A stretch of DNA of 46,041 bases from Pseudomonadota bacterium (GTDB lineage: Bacteria; Pseudomonadota; Alphaproteobacteria; Rhizobiales; Rhizobiaceae): assembly GCA_023399465.1 (NCBI GenBank), contig JAEWPB010000118.1, positions 1-46,041 on the forward strand, given 5' to 3'. The translations under genes and the position numbers were made by a program. This document shows, in pieces, positions 6,953-14,882 of this stretch. How positions within the stretch are numbered: position 1 is the first letter of the stretch; the number at the start of each line of letters is the position of its first letter. Under the pieces are notes generated by a model that was given only the letters and a program-made list of their open reading frames with translations, was not told where the DNA came from and made no database searches.

Positions 6953-9582
6953 TTTCCAAGCACTCCCTTCAGCCCCGAGCCGATCAGCAGGGTCGCATCA
7001 AGCAGTGCGAGTGCCGGGCTGACGCCGCCCGGAACCGCAAGATAGCGCGGCTGCCACGTGGGGTGAAACTTCTCCTTGAACGCCCGCAGTCCCTTGAAGT
7101 TGTAGTAGCGCTCGCCGTGTTCGAAGATGGCGCGGCCGATCACGTCCCACACCGGGGCAGCGTCGTGCGACGCCATGCCGGACAGCGGCGCCATGCCGAG
7201 ATTGAAGGTTTCATAACCCTCCTCGCGCAGCCTCAACATGATACGCGCAAAGAGCATGTCCATCACTCCTTTCGGCGCTTCCGGCGAGAAGCGCATCAGG
7301 TCGACCGACGCCTCCTGCCGCGTTCCGGACAAGAGCAGGTTGGCGAAAGCGACGATCCGCCCCCGCTGGCGAAGGACCGCCACCGGCTGGCTGAGAATGT
7401 AATCGGGCTCGAAGGCGCCGAGCGAAAACCCCTTCTCCCTGGTCTTGTGAACCGCGAGCCAGGCGTCGGAAACCGCTTCGAGTTCGCCGAGGATGGCGGC
7501 GACGCCTGTGACTGGAACCACCTCGAAGGCCAGGCCCTCGCGCTCCATCCGGCCGAGTGCGCCGCGCAGCTTGGACCATTTCGCGCCTTCCAGCGAAAAC
7601 GTCCGCAAATCGACGACGGCGATTTCACCGAGGCGGTAGGCGCGCATGCCGGCATCCGCACAAGCCGCAAGCGAGGCCGGCGAGATCTGGTAGAAGACCG
7701 GCCGGCATCCCACCGCGCGCGCCGCCTCCAGAAACCGCCACACCAGTTCCGCCCAGGCGTCGACCGGGCCGACGGGATCGAACAGCGCGATCCACGAACG
7801 CCCCTGCCGGCCGTACATCAGGAAGGCGCGCCCATCGGCGGAGTAGAGCACGTTCTTGTCGCCCATGCGCACAAGATTGGGATCGGCCATGCCCTGGCTT
7901 TCGATGATCCCGACGGCGCCGTCCAGTTCGCGCGACTGCGGCGGGACGGGGGTCACCGCCGGACGCAGGAGACTTGCGAGCGATATCACCGAGGCGGCGA
8001 TGACAACGCCAAGCATCGCCCGCAGGCCGCGCGGGGCATCGCCGGACAGTTCGAATTGCCACCACAGTTCATGACGGTAGTCGACATCGCGGTAGACGAA
8101 AAACAGGATGAACAGGGCACCTGCACACACCAGCGCCATGGCCACCAGCCAGGGGATGGTCAGCGCCTGGGCGAATAGCGACGCCGGCCGGTTGAACAGC
8201 CGGCGGGTCGCAAACAGGCTGAAGGCGAGAAAGGCGAGAAGGCCGGCGCCGACGAAAGTGCTTGTGTTGACGAGGGCAAGCACGAAGCCCGCAAGGCTCG
8301 ACAGCATCGCCAGCCACCAGGCGCCGTCGAGCCGCTGGGAAAGGCCGCGCGCGCTGACGAACAACGCGAGGCCGAGCAGGCTCGAGAGAAAATGTGCCGC
8401 CTCGATCACCGGCAGCGGCAGGAGTTCGGCAAAGATCGCATAGCCCTCAGACGGCAGCGGCGTGGCTCCCGCAAAGATCAGCATCGTCGCCACCACCAGA
8501 GTGAGCGCCGACACCAGGCTCGGCGACAGGCGCGCGCCGAGGCGGCGAAGACTGACGATTGCAGGATGGGCCAGTTGCCGCCGGGTTTCGACCGTAATCG
8601 TCGCCGCCATCGCCACGAGAAGCGGCAGCACGTAGTAGATGATGCGGTAGAGCACCAGGGACCCGAGCACCTCGTCGACATTTGCCGTCTGGTGCAATGC
8701 TGCGACGATGATGGCGTCGAAAACGCCGAGCCCTGCCGGCACGTGGCTCAGCACTCCGAGCCCGATCGCGACCGCATAGAGGCCGAGAAATGTCGGCCAG
8801 CCAATATCGACGCTAGGCGGCAGCAGCACGTAGAGCACGGTCGCCGAGGCAGCGACATCGAGACAGGTCACCAGGAACTGCCGCGACATCGTGCGGCTGT
8901 CGGGCAGCCGCAGGCTGAAGCGACCGAAATGCAGGACGCGCCCGCCGCGGCCGACGATCAGCAGCGTGCCGAGCGCGGCGATCACCACCCCCGCGGCCAG
9001 TCGGAGGGAAAATGCCGAGACCCCAAGCAAATTGGCGACCTCACCGCCGATCGCCAGCAGCGACAGCGCGGCGACGCCGGCTAGACCGAGGCCGAAGGCC
9101 AGCGTGACGAAGGCGACCACCCTGCCGATCTCTTCCGGGGTCACGTCGAGGCGCGAATAGGCGCGATAACGGATGGCGCCGCCGCTCAACGGACCGAAGC
9201 CTGCGGTATTGCCCACCGCATAGGCACTGAAGGCGATCAGCGCCACCTCCGAATAGGGAAGCTTGCGTCCCACATATTCGAGGGCGTCGACGTCATAGAG
9301 GGTCAGCGCGAAGAAGCTCAGTGCGGTAAAGAAGACCGCCGCAGCAACCGCCACGGGATCGGTGGACCGGAGCGCGGCAATCACGTCCGCATAGCGAACC
9401 TCACCGGTCAGCCGGTAGATGGCCACGCCGACGAGGGCAAAAACGACGACCGTCAGCAGCGCCGAGATGCGCCGGCCCTGCCGTCGTAGGAATAGCCGCC
9501 AGCCCCGGATCGCCTGCAGTTCTGATCCTGCGGCCCCCGGTGGTTCGACCTTATGCTCGGATTTGCCTGTCGATGAGTCCAT
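6949..9582 (-). CDS. lpiA: Bifunctional lysylphosphatidylglycerol synthase/flippase LpiA (MprF family)
   Basis: An inner-membrane enzyme of 877 aa, the usual MprF/LpiA length. It has an N-terminal flippase region with about 13-14 hydrophobic segments (for example AVGNTAGFGPLSGGAIRYR near 110) and a C-terminal GNAT-like DUF2156 synthase domain, about residues 560-860, containing GDKNVLYSADGRAFLMYGR and YETFNLGMAPLSGM. It transfers lysine from Lys-tRNA to phosphatidylglycerol and flips the product, lowering surface charge. I chose the ATG at 9582; the frame stays open 95 codons upstream, but that extension is low in family character. In rhizobia lpiA is acid-inducible and forms an operon with acvB/atvA, as here. 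Confidence 0.93.
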   Translation of the reverse strand: MDSSTGKSEHKVEPPGAAGSELQAIRGWRLFLRRQGRRISALLTVVVFALVGVAIYRLTGEVRYADVIAALRSTDPVAVAAAVFFTALSFFALTLYDVDALEYVGRKLPYSEVALIAFSAYAVGNTAGFGPLSGGAIRYRAYSRLDVTPEEIGRVVAFVTLAFGLGLAGVAALSLLAIGGEVANLLGVSAFSLRLAAGVVIAALGTLLIVGRGGRVLHFGRFSLRLPDSRTMSRQFLVTCLDVAASATVLYVLLPPSVDIGWPTFLGLYAVAIGLGVLSHVPAGLGVFDAIIVAALHQTANVDEVLGSLVLYRIIYYVLPLLVAMAATITVETRRQLAHPAIVSLRRLGARLSPSLVSALTLVVATMLIFAGATPLPSEGYAIFAELLPLPVIEAAHFLSSLLGLALFVSARGLSQRLDGAWWLAMLSSLAGFVLALVNTSTFVGAGLLAFLAFSLFATRRLFNRPASLFAQALTIPWLVAMALVCAGALFILFFVYRDVDYRHELWWQFELSGDAPRGLRAMLGVVIAASVISLASLLRPAVTPVPPQSRELDGAVGIIESQGMADPNLVRMGDKNVLYSADGRAFLMYGRQGRSWIALFDPVGPVDAWAELVWRFLEAARAVGCRPVFYQISPASLAACADAGMRAYRLGEIAVVDLRTFSLEGAKWSKLRGALGRMEREGLAFEVVPVTGVAAILGELEAVSDAWLAVHKTREKGFSLGAFEPDYILSQPVAVLRQRGRIVAFANLLLSGTRQEASVDLMRFSPEAPKGVMDMLFARIMLRLREEGYETFNLGMAPLSGMASHDAAPVWDVIGRAIFEHGERYYNFKGLRAFKEKFHPTWQPRYLAVPGGVSPALALLDATLLIGSGLKGVLGK

Positions 9583-9713
9583 GGGATCGACCCGCGAAAA
9601 GCTGGCGGAAGGACGCTCTCTCGAATGGCAGGAATGACGCCGGTGCGGCGAAATTACGACGAAGAGGATACAACGTTCGGATGCGGCACAGCGAAGGCCG
9701 ATCCCGCCCCAGA

Positions 9714-9741
9714 AACGGGATGGACCAGAGTTTTGTTTCCC
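9714..9741 (-). promoter_or_regulatory. EcfG-like promoter candidate upstream of lpiA
   Basis: On the minus strand GGGAAAC is followed after exactly 17 nt by CGTT, one mismatch from the general-stress EcfG pattern GGAAC-N17-CGTT. It would give a leader of about 125 nt before the lpiA ATG. lpiA is stress-induced in relatives, which fits, but a short motif of this kind can occur by chance. The 277-nt gap 9583-9859 shows nothing else clear apart from the weak sigma-factor promoter below. Confidence 0.3.
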
Positions 9742-9825
9742 GCCAGGCCGAGTCCATATAAGTGCCTGTAATCCGGACAGATCATGCCGGCCGTCGCGAC
9801 GCCGGAGATTTTTTTGAGAATGATT

Positions 9826-9852
9826 GGAATGGAACTGCCGCGAGCTTCGTAT
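9826..9852 (+). promoter_or_regulatory. Possible autoregulatory ECF promoter before the sigma-factor gene
   Basis: GGAAT (9826-9830) and TCGTATAT (9847 onward) are spaced by 16 nt, resembling the GGAAC / CGT pattern used by many alphaproteobacterial ECF factors. Transcription would start at or just before the ATG at 9860, giving a nearly leaderless mRNA. No good Shine-Dalgarno is visible before that ATG. Weak evidence. Confidence 0.2.
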
Positions 9853-9859
9853 ATCGATC

Positions 9860-10411
9860 ATGACCACTTCTAACGGACGCCAATTCGACGTGATCGGCCA
9901 GCTTTCCTCGCTGCGCCGCTATGCCCGTTCGCTCGTGCGCGATTCCGACGAGGCGGAAGACCTGGTGCATGATGCGCTGGTCAAGGCCTATGAACGCAAG
10001 CAGGGGTTCCGCGCTGGCGCCAACATCCGCAAATGGCTGTTCTCGATCCTGCACAATACGCATGTGGACCGCATCCGCCGGGTAAAGGCGTCCGAGAAGC
10101 GCCACGAGGCGCTCGGCCATATCGTCGATCAGTCGATGGCTGCCGGACAGGACCATGCGGTGCGGCTCGCACAGGTACGCGAGGCCTTTTTCCAGTTGCC
10201 GGAAGAGCAGCGCGAAGCACTGCATCTGGTGACCATGGAAGAACTTTCCTACGAGGAAGCCGCCGACACGCTCGGTATTCCGGTGGGCACGCTGATGTCG
10301 CGCATCGCCCGCGCCCGCGCCCGCCTCAGGGAAATCGAAGAAACAAGTGAAAACGACGGCAGACTCCGCCGCTTGCGGATTGTTGGAGGTAACGACGATG
10401 ACAACCGTTGA
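9860..10411 (+). CDS. ECF-family RNA polymerase sigma factor
   Basis: A 183-aa group IV sigma factor with only regions 2 and 4. Region 2 (about residues 8-75) contains RDSDEAEDLVHDALVKAYER and the -10-recognition helix NIRKWLFSILHNTHVDRIRR. Region 4 (about 112-165) contains PEEQREALHLVTMEELSYEE and the helix-turn-helix GIPVGTLMSRIARARARLRE. The ATG at 9860 is the first one consistent with the family N-terminus; upstream codons in frame start with TTG and look non-coding. The anti-sigma gene overlaps its last 14 bp. It is divergent from lpiA. The inducing signal is unknown. Confidence 0.92.
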   Translation: MTTSNGRQFDVIGQLSSLRRYARSLVRDSDEAEDLVHDALVKAYERKQGFRAGANIRKWLFSILHNTHVDRIRRVKASEKRHEALGHIVDQSMAAGQDHAVRLAQVREAFFQLPEEQREALHLVTMEELSYEEAADTLGIPVGTLMSRIARARARLREIEETSENDGRLRRLRIVGGNDDDNR

Positions 10412-11171
10412 TCCCGTTCTCGAAGGCGATCTGGATGCCTATGTCGACGATCAGCTCGATATTGCCCGCCGCATCGAGGTCGAGGCGCATCTTTCGGAAC
10501 ATCCGGCGCTGGCCGCCAAGGTGATGGCCGATCTCAGCCTCAAGGGCGAACTGCGGCTGGCGCTCGCCGACCAATCCTCGACGCTGCGGCTGGAAACCCG
10601 CGAGGCGGCCCGCCGGCTGGAGCGTGGCTTGTCGCATGGCCGGCTGGTCGCCACCCTGCAGCGGGCGGCCGCGGTCGTCGCGCTCATCGGTGCCGGCTGG
10701 GTCGCCAGTTCCCACTTCGGACCGTTTTCGGCGACCGAGGTTATCGCGTCGGTACCGCCACCGGCCTTTGTCGAGGAAGCCGTCCGTGCCCACGAAACCA
10801 CCATGCTGCGCGAGCGCATGCCGTCGCAAACGGTTCTGGCGAACTACGACCCGACCGATATCCGCGCCGCCACCGCCATCGTCATGCCCGAGATTCCCAA
10901 GGGATGGTCGGTCGTCGACGTGCAGGTCTATCCCTCGGCCTTCGGCCCGAGCGTCGAGATGGTGGTCGAGCCCGAGGACGGTGACCGACTGTCGCTGTTC
11001 GCCGTTCGCCCGGGCAATTTCAACGTCCAGCGCGTGCTGGAGTTCAGCAAGAACGGCGTCAATGCGTCCTACTGGCAGATCGGCGATGTCGCCTACGCGC
11101 TGGTGGCCAACGGGCACGATGCCGGCAAGCTCAGCGACGCCGCCGCGAGGCTCGCCCGCACCCTTTACTGA
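10398..11171 (+). CDS. Membrane-anchored anti-sigma factor
   Basis: A 257-aa protein whose N-terminal part (EGDLDAYVDDQLD, then an acidic-to-basic helical region with HLSEHPALAAKV) matches rhizobial ECF anti-sigma domains, including the typical 'L-Y-D-L' core but without a clear zinc-binding HxxxCxxC motif. A single hydrophobic segment near residues 90-107 (VVALIGAGWVASSHF) anchors it in the inner membrane, leaving a periplasmic C-terminal domain of about 150 aa that could sense envelope stress. The ATG at 10398 has a strong TTGGAGGTAA ribosome site, and overlap with the sigma gene implies coupled translation. The assignment rests on domain layout and position. Confidence 0.85.
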   Translation: MTTVDPVLEGDLDAYVDDQLDIARRIEVEAHLSEHPALAAKVMADLSLKGELRLALADQSSTLRLETREAARRLERGLSHGRLVATLQRAAAVVALIGAGWVASSHFGPFSATEVIASVPPPAFVEEAVRAHETTMLRERMPSQTVLANYDPTDIRAATAIVMPEIPKGWSVVDVQVYPSAFGPSVEMVVEPEDGDRLSLFAVRPGNFNVQRVLEFSKNGVNASYWQIGDVAYALVANGHDAGKLSDAAARLARTLY

Positions 11172-11208
11172 TTACCTTTTTCACCTGTCGTTATAACGGA
11201 GATTGACG

Positions 11209-11925
11209 ATGAACAACATGCCCCCGGGATACGGGTACCAGCACACGGCCCAGTCGGCCGCACTCTTCGACGAGGGACTGCGCAAGCACATGCTGCGCGT
11301 CTACAACTACATGGGCGCCGGCCTGGTCATCACCGGCCTGATCGCCTTCCTCGTCGGCAGCACGCCGGCGCTCTACGTGCCGATCTTCTCCTCGCCGCTC
11401 AAGTGGGTGGTGATGCTGGCGCCGCTCGCCTTCGTGTTCTTCTTCTCGTTCCGCATCCAGACAATGTCGGCCGGCACCGCACAGCTGACCTTCTGGGCCT
11501 TCTGCGCCGTCATGGGCCTGTCGCTCGCTTCGGTCTTCCTGGTCTTCACCGGCACCAGCATCGCGCGCACCTTCTTCATTGCCGCGACCATGTTCGGCGC
11601 CACCAGCCTTTACGGCTACGTGACCAAGCGTGATCTTTCCCAGTTCGGCTCGTTCCTGATGATGGGCCTGATCGGCGTGATCATCGCCTCGATCGTCAAC
11701 ATCTTCCTCGGCTCGAGCGCGCTGCAGTTCGCCATCTCGGTCATCGGCATCCTCGTCTTCGTCGGCCTGACCGCCTGGGATACCCAGAACATCAAGGAAC
11801 AGTATGCCGAGAACATCGATGAGGAATCGCAGCAGAAGCTCGCGGTCTTCGGCGCGCTGTCGCTGTACCTGAACTTCGTCAACATCTTCCAGCTGCTGCT
11901 GAACTTCACCGGCGAACGGGAATAG
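11209..11925 (+). CDS. Bax inhibitor-1/YccA-family membrane protein
   Basis: A polytopic inner-membrane protein of 238 aa with about seven hydrophobic helices and a soluble N-terminus (about 30 residues). The family signature is seen in ATMFGATSLYGYVTKRDLSQFGSF and the C-terminal GLTAWDTQNIKEQY, containing the conserved Asp. Family knowledge: BI-1/YccA proteins are proton-sensitive calcium leak channels or modulators of the FtsH protease. The ATG at 11209 follows CGGAG; an in-frame TTG six bases earlier is less likely. It lies 37 bp after the anti-sigma gene and may be part of the same transcript. Confidence 0.9.
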   Translation: MNNMPPGYGYQHTAQSAALFDEGLRKHMLRVYNYMGAGLVITGLIAFLVGSTPALYVPIFSSPLKWVVMLAPLAFVFFFSFRIQTMSAGTAQLTFWAFCAVMGLSLASVFLVFTGTSIARTFFIAATMFGATSLYGYVTKRDLSQFGSFLMMGLIGVIIASIVNIFLGSSALQFAISVIGILVFVGLTAWDTQNIKEQYAENIDEESQQKLAVFGALSLYLNFVNIFQLLLNFTGERE

Positions 11926-12048
11926 TCCGCGCCCGCCGGGCCTGTCACCGACGGCCCGGCACCCTCTCTCCTACAATCTGCGCCTGTCGCCCGCCCCCTT
12001 GCCGGGGCGTGTGACGAACTCACCCTAAATCCAGGAGCAATGCACACA

Positions 12049-12624
12049 ATGGATCATAACGACCGCCAGGCAATCGAAGGTCTTTTCGGAAAACTCTCTG
12101 ATGTCGAGCGCCACTCCGGGCCGCGCGATTCCGACGCCGAGAGCTTCATCCGTGACCGCGTCAACGCCCAGCCGGCCGCCCCCTATTTCATGGCGCAGAC
12201 GATCGTCGTTCAGGAACAGGCCCTGAACGGCGCACAGCAGCGCATCGCCGAACTCGAATACCAGCTGGCGAACCGTCCGCAGCAATCGGGTGGGTTCTTC
12301 TCCTCGCTCTTCGGCAGCAGCGCTCCCGCCCCTCGCGCCCCGGCGCCGCGCCCGATGCAGGCCGCCGCCCCGATGCAGGCGCAAGCCCCCGCGCAGGCAG
12401 CCGGCCCCTGGGGTCAGCAGGCAGCCCCCGTGCAGCAGCGTGGCGGCGGCTTCCTTGCGGGCGCCGCGCAGACCGCGATGGGCGTCGCCGGCGGCATGCT
12501 GCTCGGCAATGCCATTGCCGGCATGCTCGGTGGCGATGAAGCGCAAGCCGCGGAAGATCCCGGTGCAGGCGCCGATGACGGCGCGGCCGACATGGATGCC
12601 GGCATGGACGACATGGAGTTCTGA
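12049..12624 (+). CDS. DUF2076 family protein
   Basis: A 191-aa protein of the uncharacterised DUF2076 family. Residues 1-80 hold the family core (DRQAIEGLFGKLSDVE, then APYFMAQTIVVQEQAL and a short helix QQRIAELEYQL). A Pro/Ala/Gln-rich linker follows (about 95-135), then a glycine-rich hydrophobic segment (FLAGAAQTAMGVAGGMLLGNAIAGML) and a very acidic tail ending in Asp, Met and Phe. Two ATGs compete: 12040 lies only 2 nt after AGGAG, so I prefer 12049, 11 nt after it, which also fits the family N-terminus. Relatives are thought to be periplasmic or membrane-associated; function is unknown. It ends at a strong terminator. Confidence 0.85.
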   Translation: MDHNDRQAIEGLFGKLSDVERHSGPRDSDAESFIRDRVNAQPAAPYFMAQTIVVQEQALNGAQQRIAELEYQLANRPQQSGGFFSSLFGSSAPAPRAPAPRPMQAAAPMQAQAPAQAAGPWGQQAAPVQQRGGGFLAGAAQTAMGVAGGMLLGNAIAGMLGGDEAQAAEDPGAGADDGAADMDAGMDDMEF

Positions 12625-12664
12625 TCCGCTTCCCGGCCCCTGCAAGGCCCGATGCAGACAGAAA

Positions 12665-12693
12665 AAGGCCCCGGAGTTCCGCTCCGGGGCCTT
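12665..12693. terminator. Bidirectional Rho-independent terminator
   Basis: A perfect 12-bp stem (AAGGCCCCGGAG / CTCCGGGGCCTT) with a 5-nt loop lies between the convergent DUF2076 and outer-membrane protein genes. On the minus strand it is followed by TTTTTC, a good T-run; on the plus strand by the weaker TGCTTTAA. It probably serves both genes. Confidence 0.88.
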
Positions 12694-12752
12694 GCTTTAA
12701 GGTCGCGGGAACTTCATCCGGACCTTAGTGCATTTTGGTCACATGGAAGTAC

Positions 12753-13400
12753 CTAGAACTTGACACCGATGCCGATGGTCAGCTGATGCTGCTTGATATC
12801 CATCTCGACACCGGAGAAGTCGGAGCTGCCGTAGTCGTTGAAACGGTATTCACCACGGGCGAAGATGTTGTCGGTCACCGCGTAGTCGAGGCCGGCGCCG
12901 ACAGTCCAGCCGTTGTAGGTGTTCTTGTCGTCGTCGCCCGGCAGATCGATGAAGCCGCGCGTGGTCGCCCAGCCGGCAGTACCATAGATCATCGCCTTGT
13001 CGAAGGTGTAGCCGAGACGGCCGCGGATGCTTCCGGCCCAGTCGGTACCGACGTTGCCACGAACGCCGAAGACGTTCTTGTGGCCATCGTTCCAGTTGTA
13101 ATAGAGGTCGCCTTCGACACCATAGACGATGTTGCCGGCCTCCCAGTTCCAGCCGGCAAAGGCGCCGAACAGGCCGCCGTTGAGGTTCTTGGTCGAGCTG
13201 TCGCCGGGGATGCTGAGATCGCCATCTGCCCAGGCACCGCCGCCCTGCAGACCGACATAGCCGCCCGACCACGTAAACTGCGGCACCACGCTCTCTTCCA
13301 CGACAAGTTCCGGTTCCGGCGGCGGCATCAGGTCCGCAGCGAGAGCGGCGCCGCTAAGCGTTGCGAATGCTATGACCGTGGAGAGCATGGACTGGAACAT
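12753..13400 (-). CDS. Outer-membrane beta-barrel protein (Omp25/RopB-like)
   Basis: A 215-aa protein with a clear signal peptide (about residues 1-21, ending GAALA) followed by ADLMPPPEPELVVEE, the proline-rich junction of rhizobial and Brucella Omp25/Omp31/RopB porin-like proteins. The rest is alternating short amphipathic strands (FTWSGGYVGLQGGGAW at the start, LTIGIGVKF at the end), an 8-stranded barrel ending in Phe. The ATG at 13400 leads directly into the signal peptide; an in-frame GTG at 13433 would add 11 odd residues. Such proteins stabilise the outer membrane and are often abundant. Which paralogue it is cannot be decided here. Confidence 0.88.
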   Translation of the reverse strand: MFQSMLSTVIAFATLSGAALAADLMPPPEPELVVEESVVPQFTWSGGYVGLQGGGAWADGDLSIPGDSSTKNLNGGLFGAFAGWNWEAGNIVYGVEGDLYYNWNDGHKNVFGVRGNVGTDWAGSIRGRLGYTFDKAMIYGTAGWATTRGFIDLPGDDDKNTYNGWTVGAGLDYAVTDNIFARGEYRFNDYGSSDFSGVEMDIKQHQLTIGIGVKF

Positions 13401-13786
13401 CGTGCGAGACCCCGCTTTTTTGAATTCGGACACGCTTATATTAGGGATGCGTTAACAGCATGCCTGTAACCTTACAGCCACACCGGGCGCAAAAACGCCG
13501 ACGGCCGCAGGGGAAAACTCGTGGCCATTTGCCAGCACCCCCAAATATTCCTTTTCCCGTAAACGCTTAGAACCAGTGTGGCGAAAGTGGCGAATGCCCG
13601 CCCTCACCAAAAATTTTGAAATGCGGCCAAAACAACGGCCGGCGCCGTGATACAACGTTTTCCCGTTCCACTACGAAAAAGGTCAAACGGTCGCATTCAC
13701 GCGCCCATATCTTTTCATGATTTAATCGGTATTTCGCGCTATAGGGCCCTATCCCAACGAAGAGTGCCTTCGTCACTTTGGCTGGA
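13401..13786. other. Divergent intergenic region without recognised gene
   Basis: This 386-nt stretch separates the outer-membrane protein gene (minus) from the DUF6030-like gene (plus). On the minus strand a TAATATAAG block near 13435-13445 could be the -10 of the porin gene, with about 35 nt of leader. I found no RNA gene, repeat or convincing short coding region. Confidence 0.4.
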
Positions 13787-14605
13787 ATGATGGCAGGCAA
13801 AGCATTCAAGAGAAAAGGCAGATCGGTCTTCTGGATTGCGATCGCAGTCATCTGCGGCGCCATCGGCGCGACTCTGCTGCTTGCCAACGACATGCGCCAT
13901 CTCAAGGCGATCGCACATCGCTATGATCTCCAGTTGCCTTTCGCCACGCGGCAGGACGAGGATGCCGTACGTCGGGACCTGAAGCGCAAGCGCCTGCAGA
14001 CGCGCGCCGTCGACCTGCCGAAGCGCTTCTTCGATACTGCCAAGCTGGAGTCGATCGGCGCCTTCCAGCGCCAGGTCTATATCCCCGGCCCGCAGCTCTG
14101 CGCGCTTTTCAACGACGCGGGGATCACCAATGCCGGCTGGCAGGGCAGCCCCTACGCCAGCAACTCCGCGGAATGCCTGTCGGAACGCAAGCTCGTGCCG
14201 GAAGATGACCCGGACAACTTCGCGTCGTTCTTCCTGTCGGTCAAGGGAACGCCGGAGGGCACGATCAGGGTGATGCGGATGAAGCTGATGCTGCCCGATA
14301 CCGCCGATGGCCTGAAGATGAAGCGTGAACTTGTCGACGCCCTGAAAATCCTGATCAACAAGACGCACTGGACCGATTTCGCGCCCGCGATCGACAAGGT
14401 CGAGAAACTCGAGGATTTAGAGGTGGCGAATTTCGGCGTGGACCTGAAATTCAGCCGCGAATTCGGCGATGCACGCGGGTTCAACCTGATATTCACGCTC
14501 TCCGGGAACGACCCGGCATTGATGCGGACCCGCGCCTATTTCGACACCGGTCGATGGCTGCCGCTACCCCGGGACGTGATATCGTCGCCGGAAGAATTCT
14601 ACTGA
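13787..14605 (+). CDS. Membrane-anchored protein of unknown function (DUF6030-like)
   Basis: A 272-aa protein that I do not recognise functionally; it resembles the uncharacterised DUF6030 proteins of Rhizobiaceae, an identification from memory with moderate certainty. A basic start (KAFKRKGR) leads into one transmembrane helix (about residues 14-34, FWIAIAVICGAIGATLLL). The remaining 235 residues are soluble, presumably periplasmic, with LCALFNDAGITNAGWQ near 105 and two cysteines about 20 residues apart (CALF, ECLS) that could form a disulfide. The ATG at 13787 is chosen over an in-frame TTG at 13778; no strong ribosome site is visible. It stands alone, convergent with the small RNA and galE. 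Confidence 0.75.
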   Translation: MMAGKAFKRKGRSVFWIAIAVICGAIGATLLLANDMRHLKAIAHRYDLQLPFATRQDEDAVRRDLKRKRLQTRAVDLPKRFFDTAKLESIGAFQRQVYIPGPQLCALFNDAGITNAGWQGSPYASNSAECLSERKLVPEDDPDNFASFFLSVKGTPEGTIRVMRMKLMLPDTADGLKMKRELVDALKILINKTHWTDFAPAIDKVEKLEDLEVANFGVDLKFSREFGDARGFNLIFTLSGNDPALMRTRAYFDTGRWLPLPRDVISSPEEFY

Positions 14606-14665
14606 AGGCGCGCGGCCCGCTCCCGCTAGATCGCGAACAGTTCGGCAGGGAAAACTGGAAGGCTG

Positions 14666-14788
14666 AAAACGTAAAAGCCCGGTGCGGGAGGAGGTGCACC
14701 GGGCTCTTAAACCTGACTGACAACTGGGAGGAGGAGTGTTGTCAGTCCAATCGAAGGACGCTGGGAGGAGGAGTGCGTCGCTTCGATG
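14666..14788 (-). ncRNA. Alpha-r14-family small RNA (NfeR1/Smr14C-like) with three anti-Shine-Dalgarno loops
   Basis: On the minus strand three hairpins follow each other: stem ATCGAAGCGACGC with a near-complement (14750-14787), perfect 10-bp stem GACTGACAAC/GTTGTCAGTC (14715-14747), and perfect 10-bp stem AGCCCGGTGC/GCACCGGGCT (14676-14705). Every loop carries CCTCCTCCC. The third hairpin is followed by TTTTACGTTTT and acts as terminator. A TATATT box lies about 7 nt upstream of the first stem. About 123 nt in total. This matches the rhizobial alpha-r14 family, whose exposed CCUCCUCCC loops pair with ribosome-binding sites of many mRNAs; the similar Rhodobacter 'cuckoo' RNAs share the motif. 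It lies downstream of galE on the same strand. Exact 5' end is inferred. Confidence 0.85.
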
Positions 14789-14793
14789 GTTTG

Positions 14794-14799
14794 AATATA
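14794..14799 (-). promoter_or_regulatory. -10 box of the small RNA promoter
   Basis: TATATT on the minus strand, preceded by CTG (extended -10-like), sits about 7 nt before the first stem of the small RNA. A clear -35 at 17 nt is not visible; TGTGAC lies slightly too far away (19 nt upstream of CTGTATAT). Confidence 0.45.
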
Positions 14800-14882
14800 C
14801 AGCAGTTCCGCCCAAAAAACAGTCACAATATTGCGATGCAGCAATGCTATTTTTGCATAACTCAGGAACCGCCCAAATGCCC

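Noticed and set aside
9583..9867. A 95-codon N-terminal extension of LpiA
   Set aside because: Family length fits the ATG at 9582; the extension has no family features and crosses the divergent promoter region and the start of the sigma gene.
9667..13659. The 11-mer GATACAACGTT occurs at 9667 and 13649, both upstream of envelope-related genes
   Set aside because: Many 11-mer matches are expected by chance in a window of this size, and flanks do not match.
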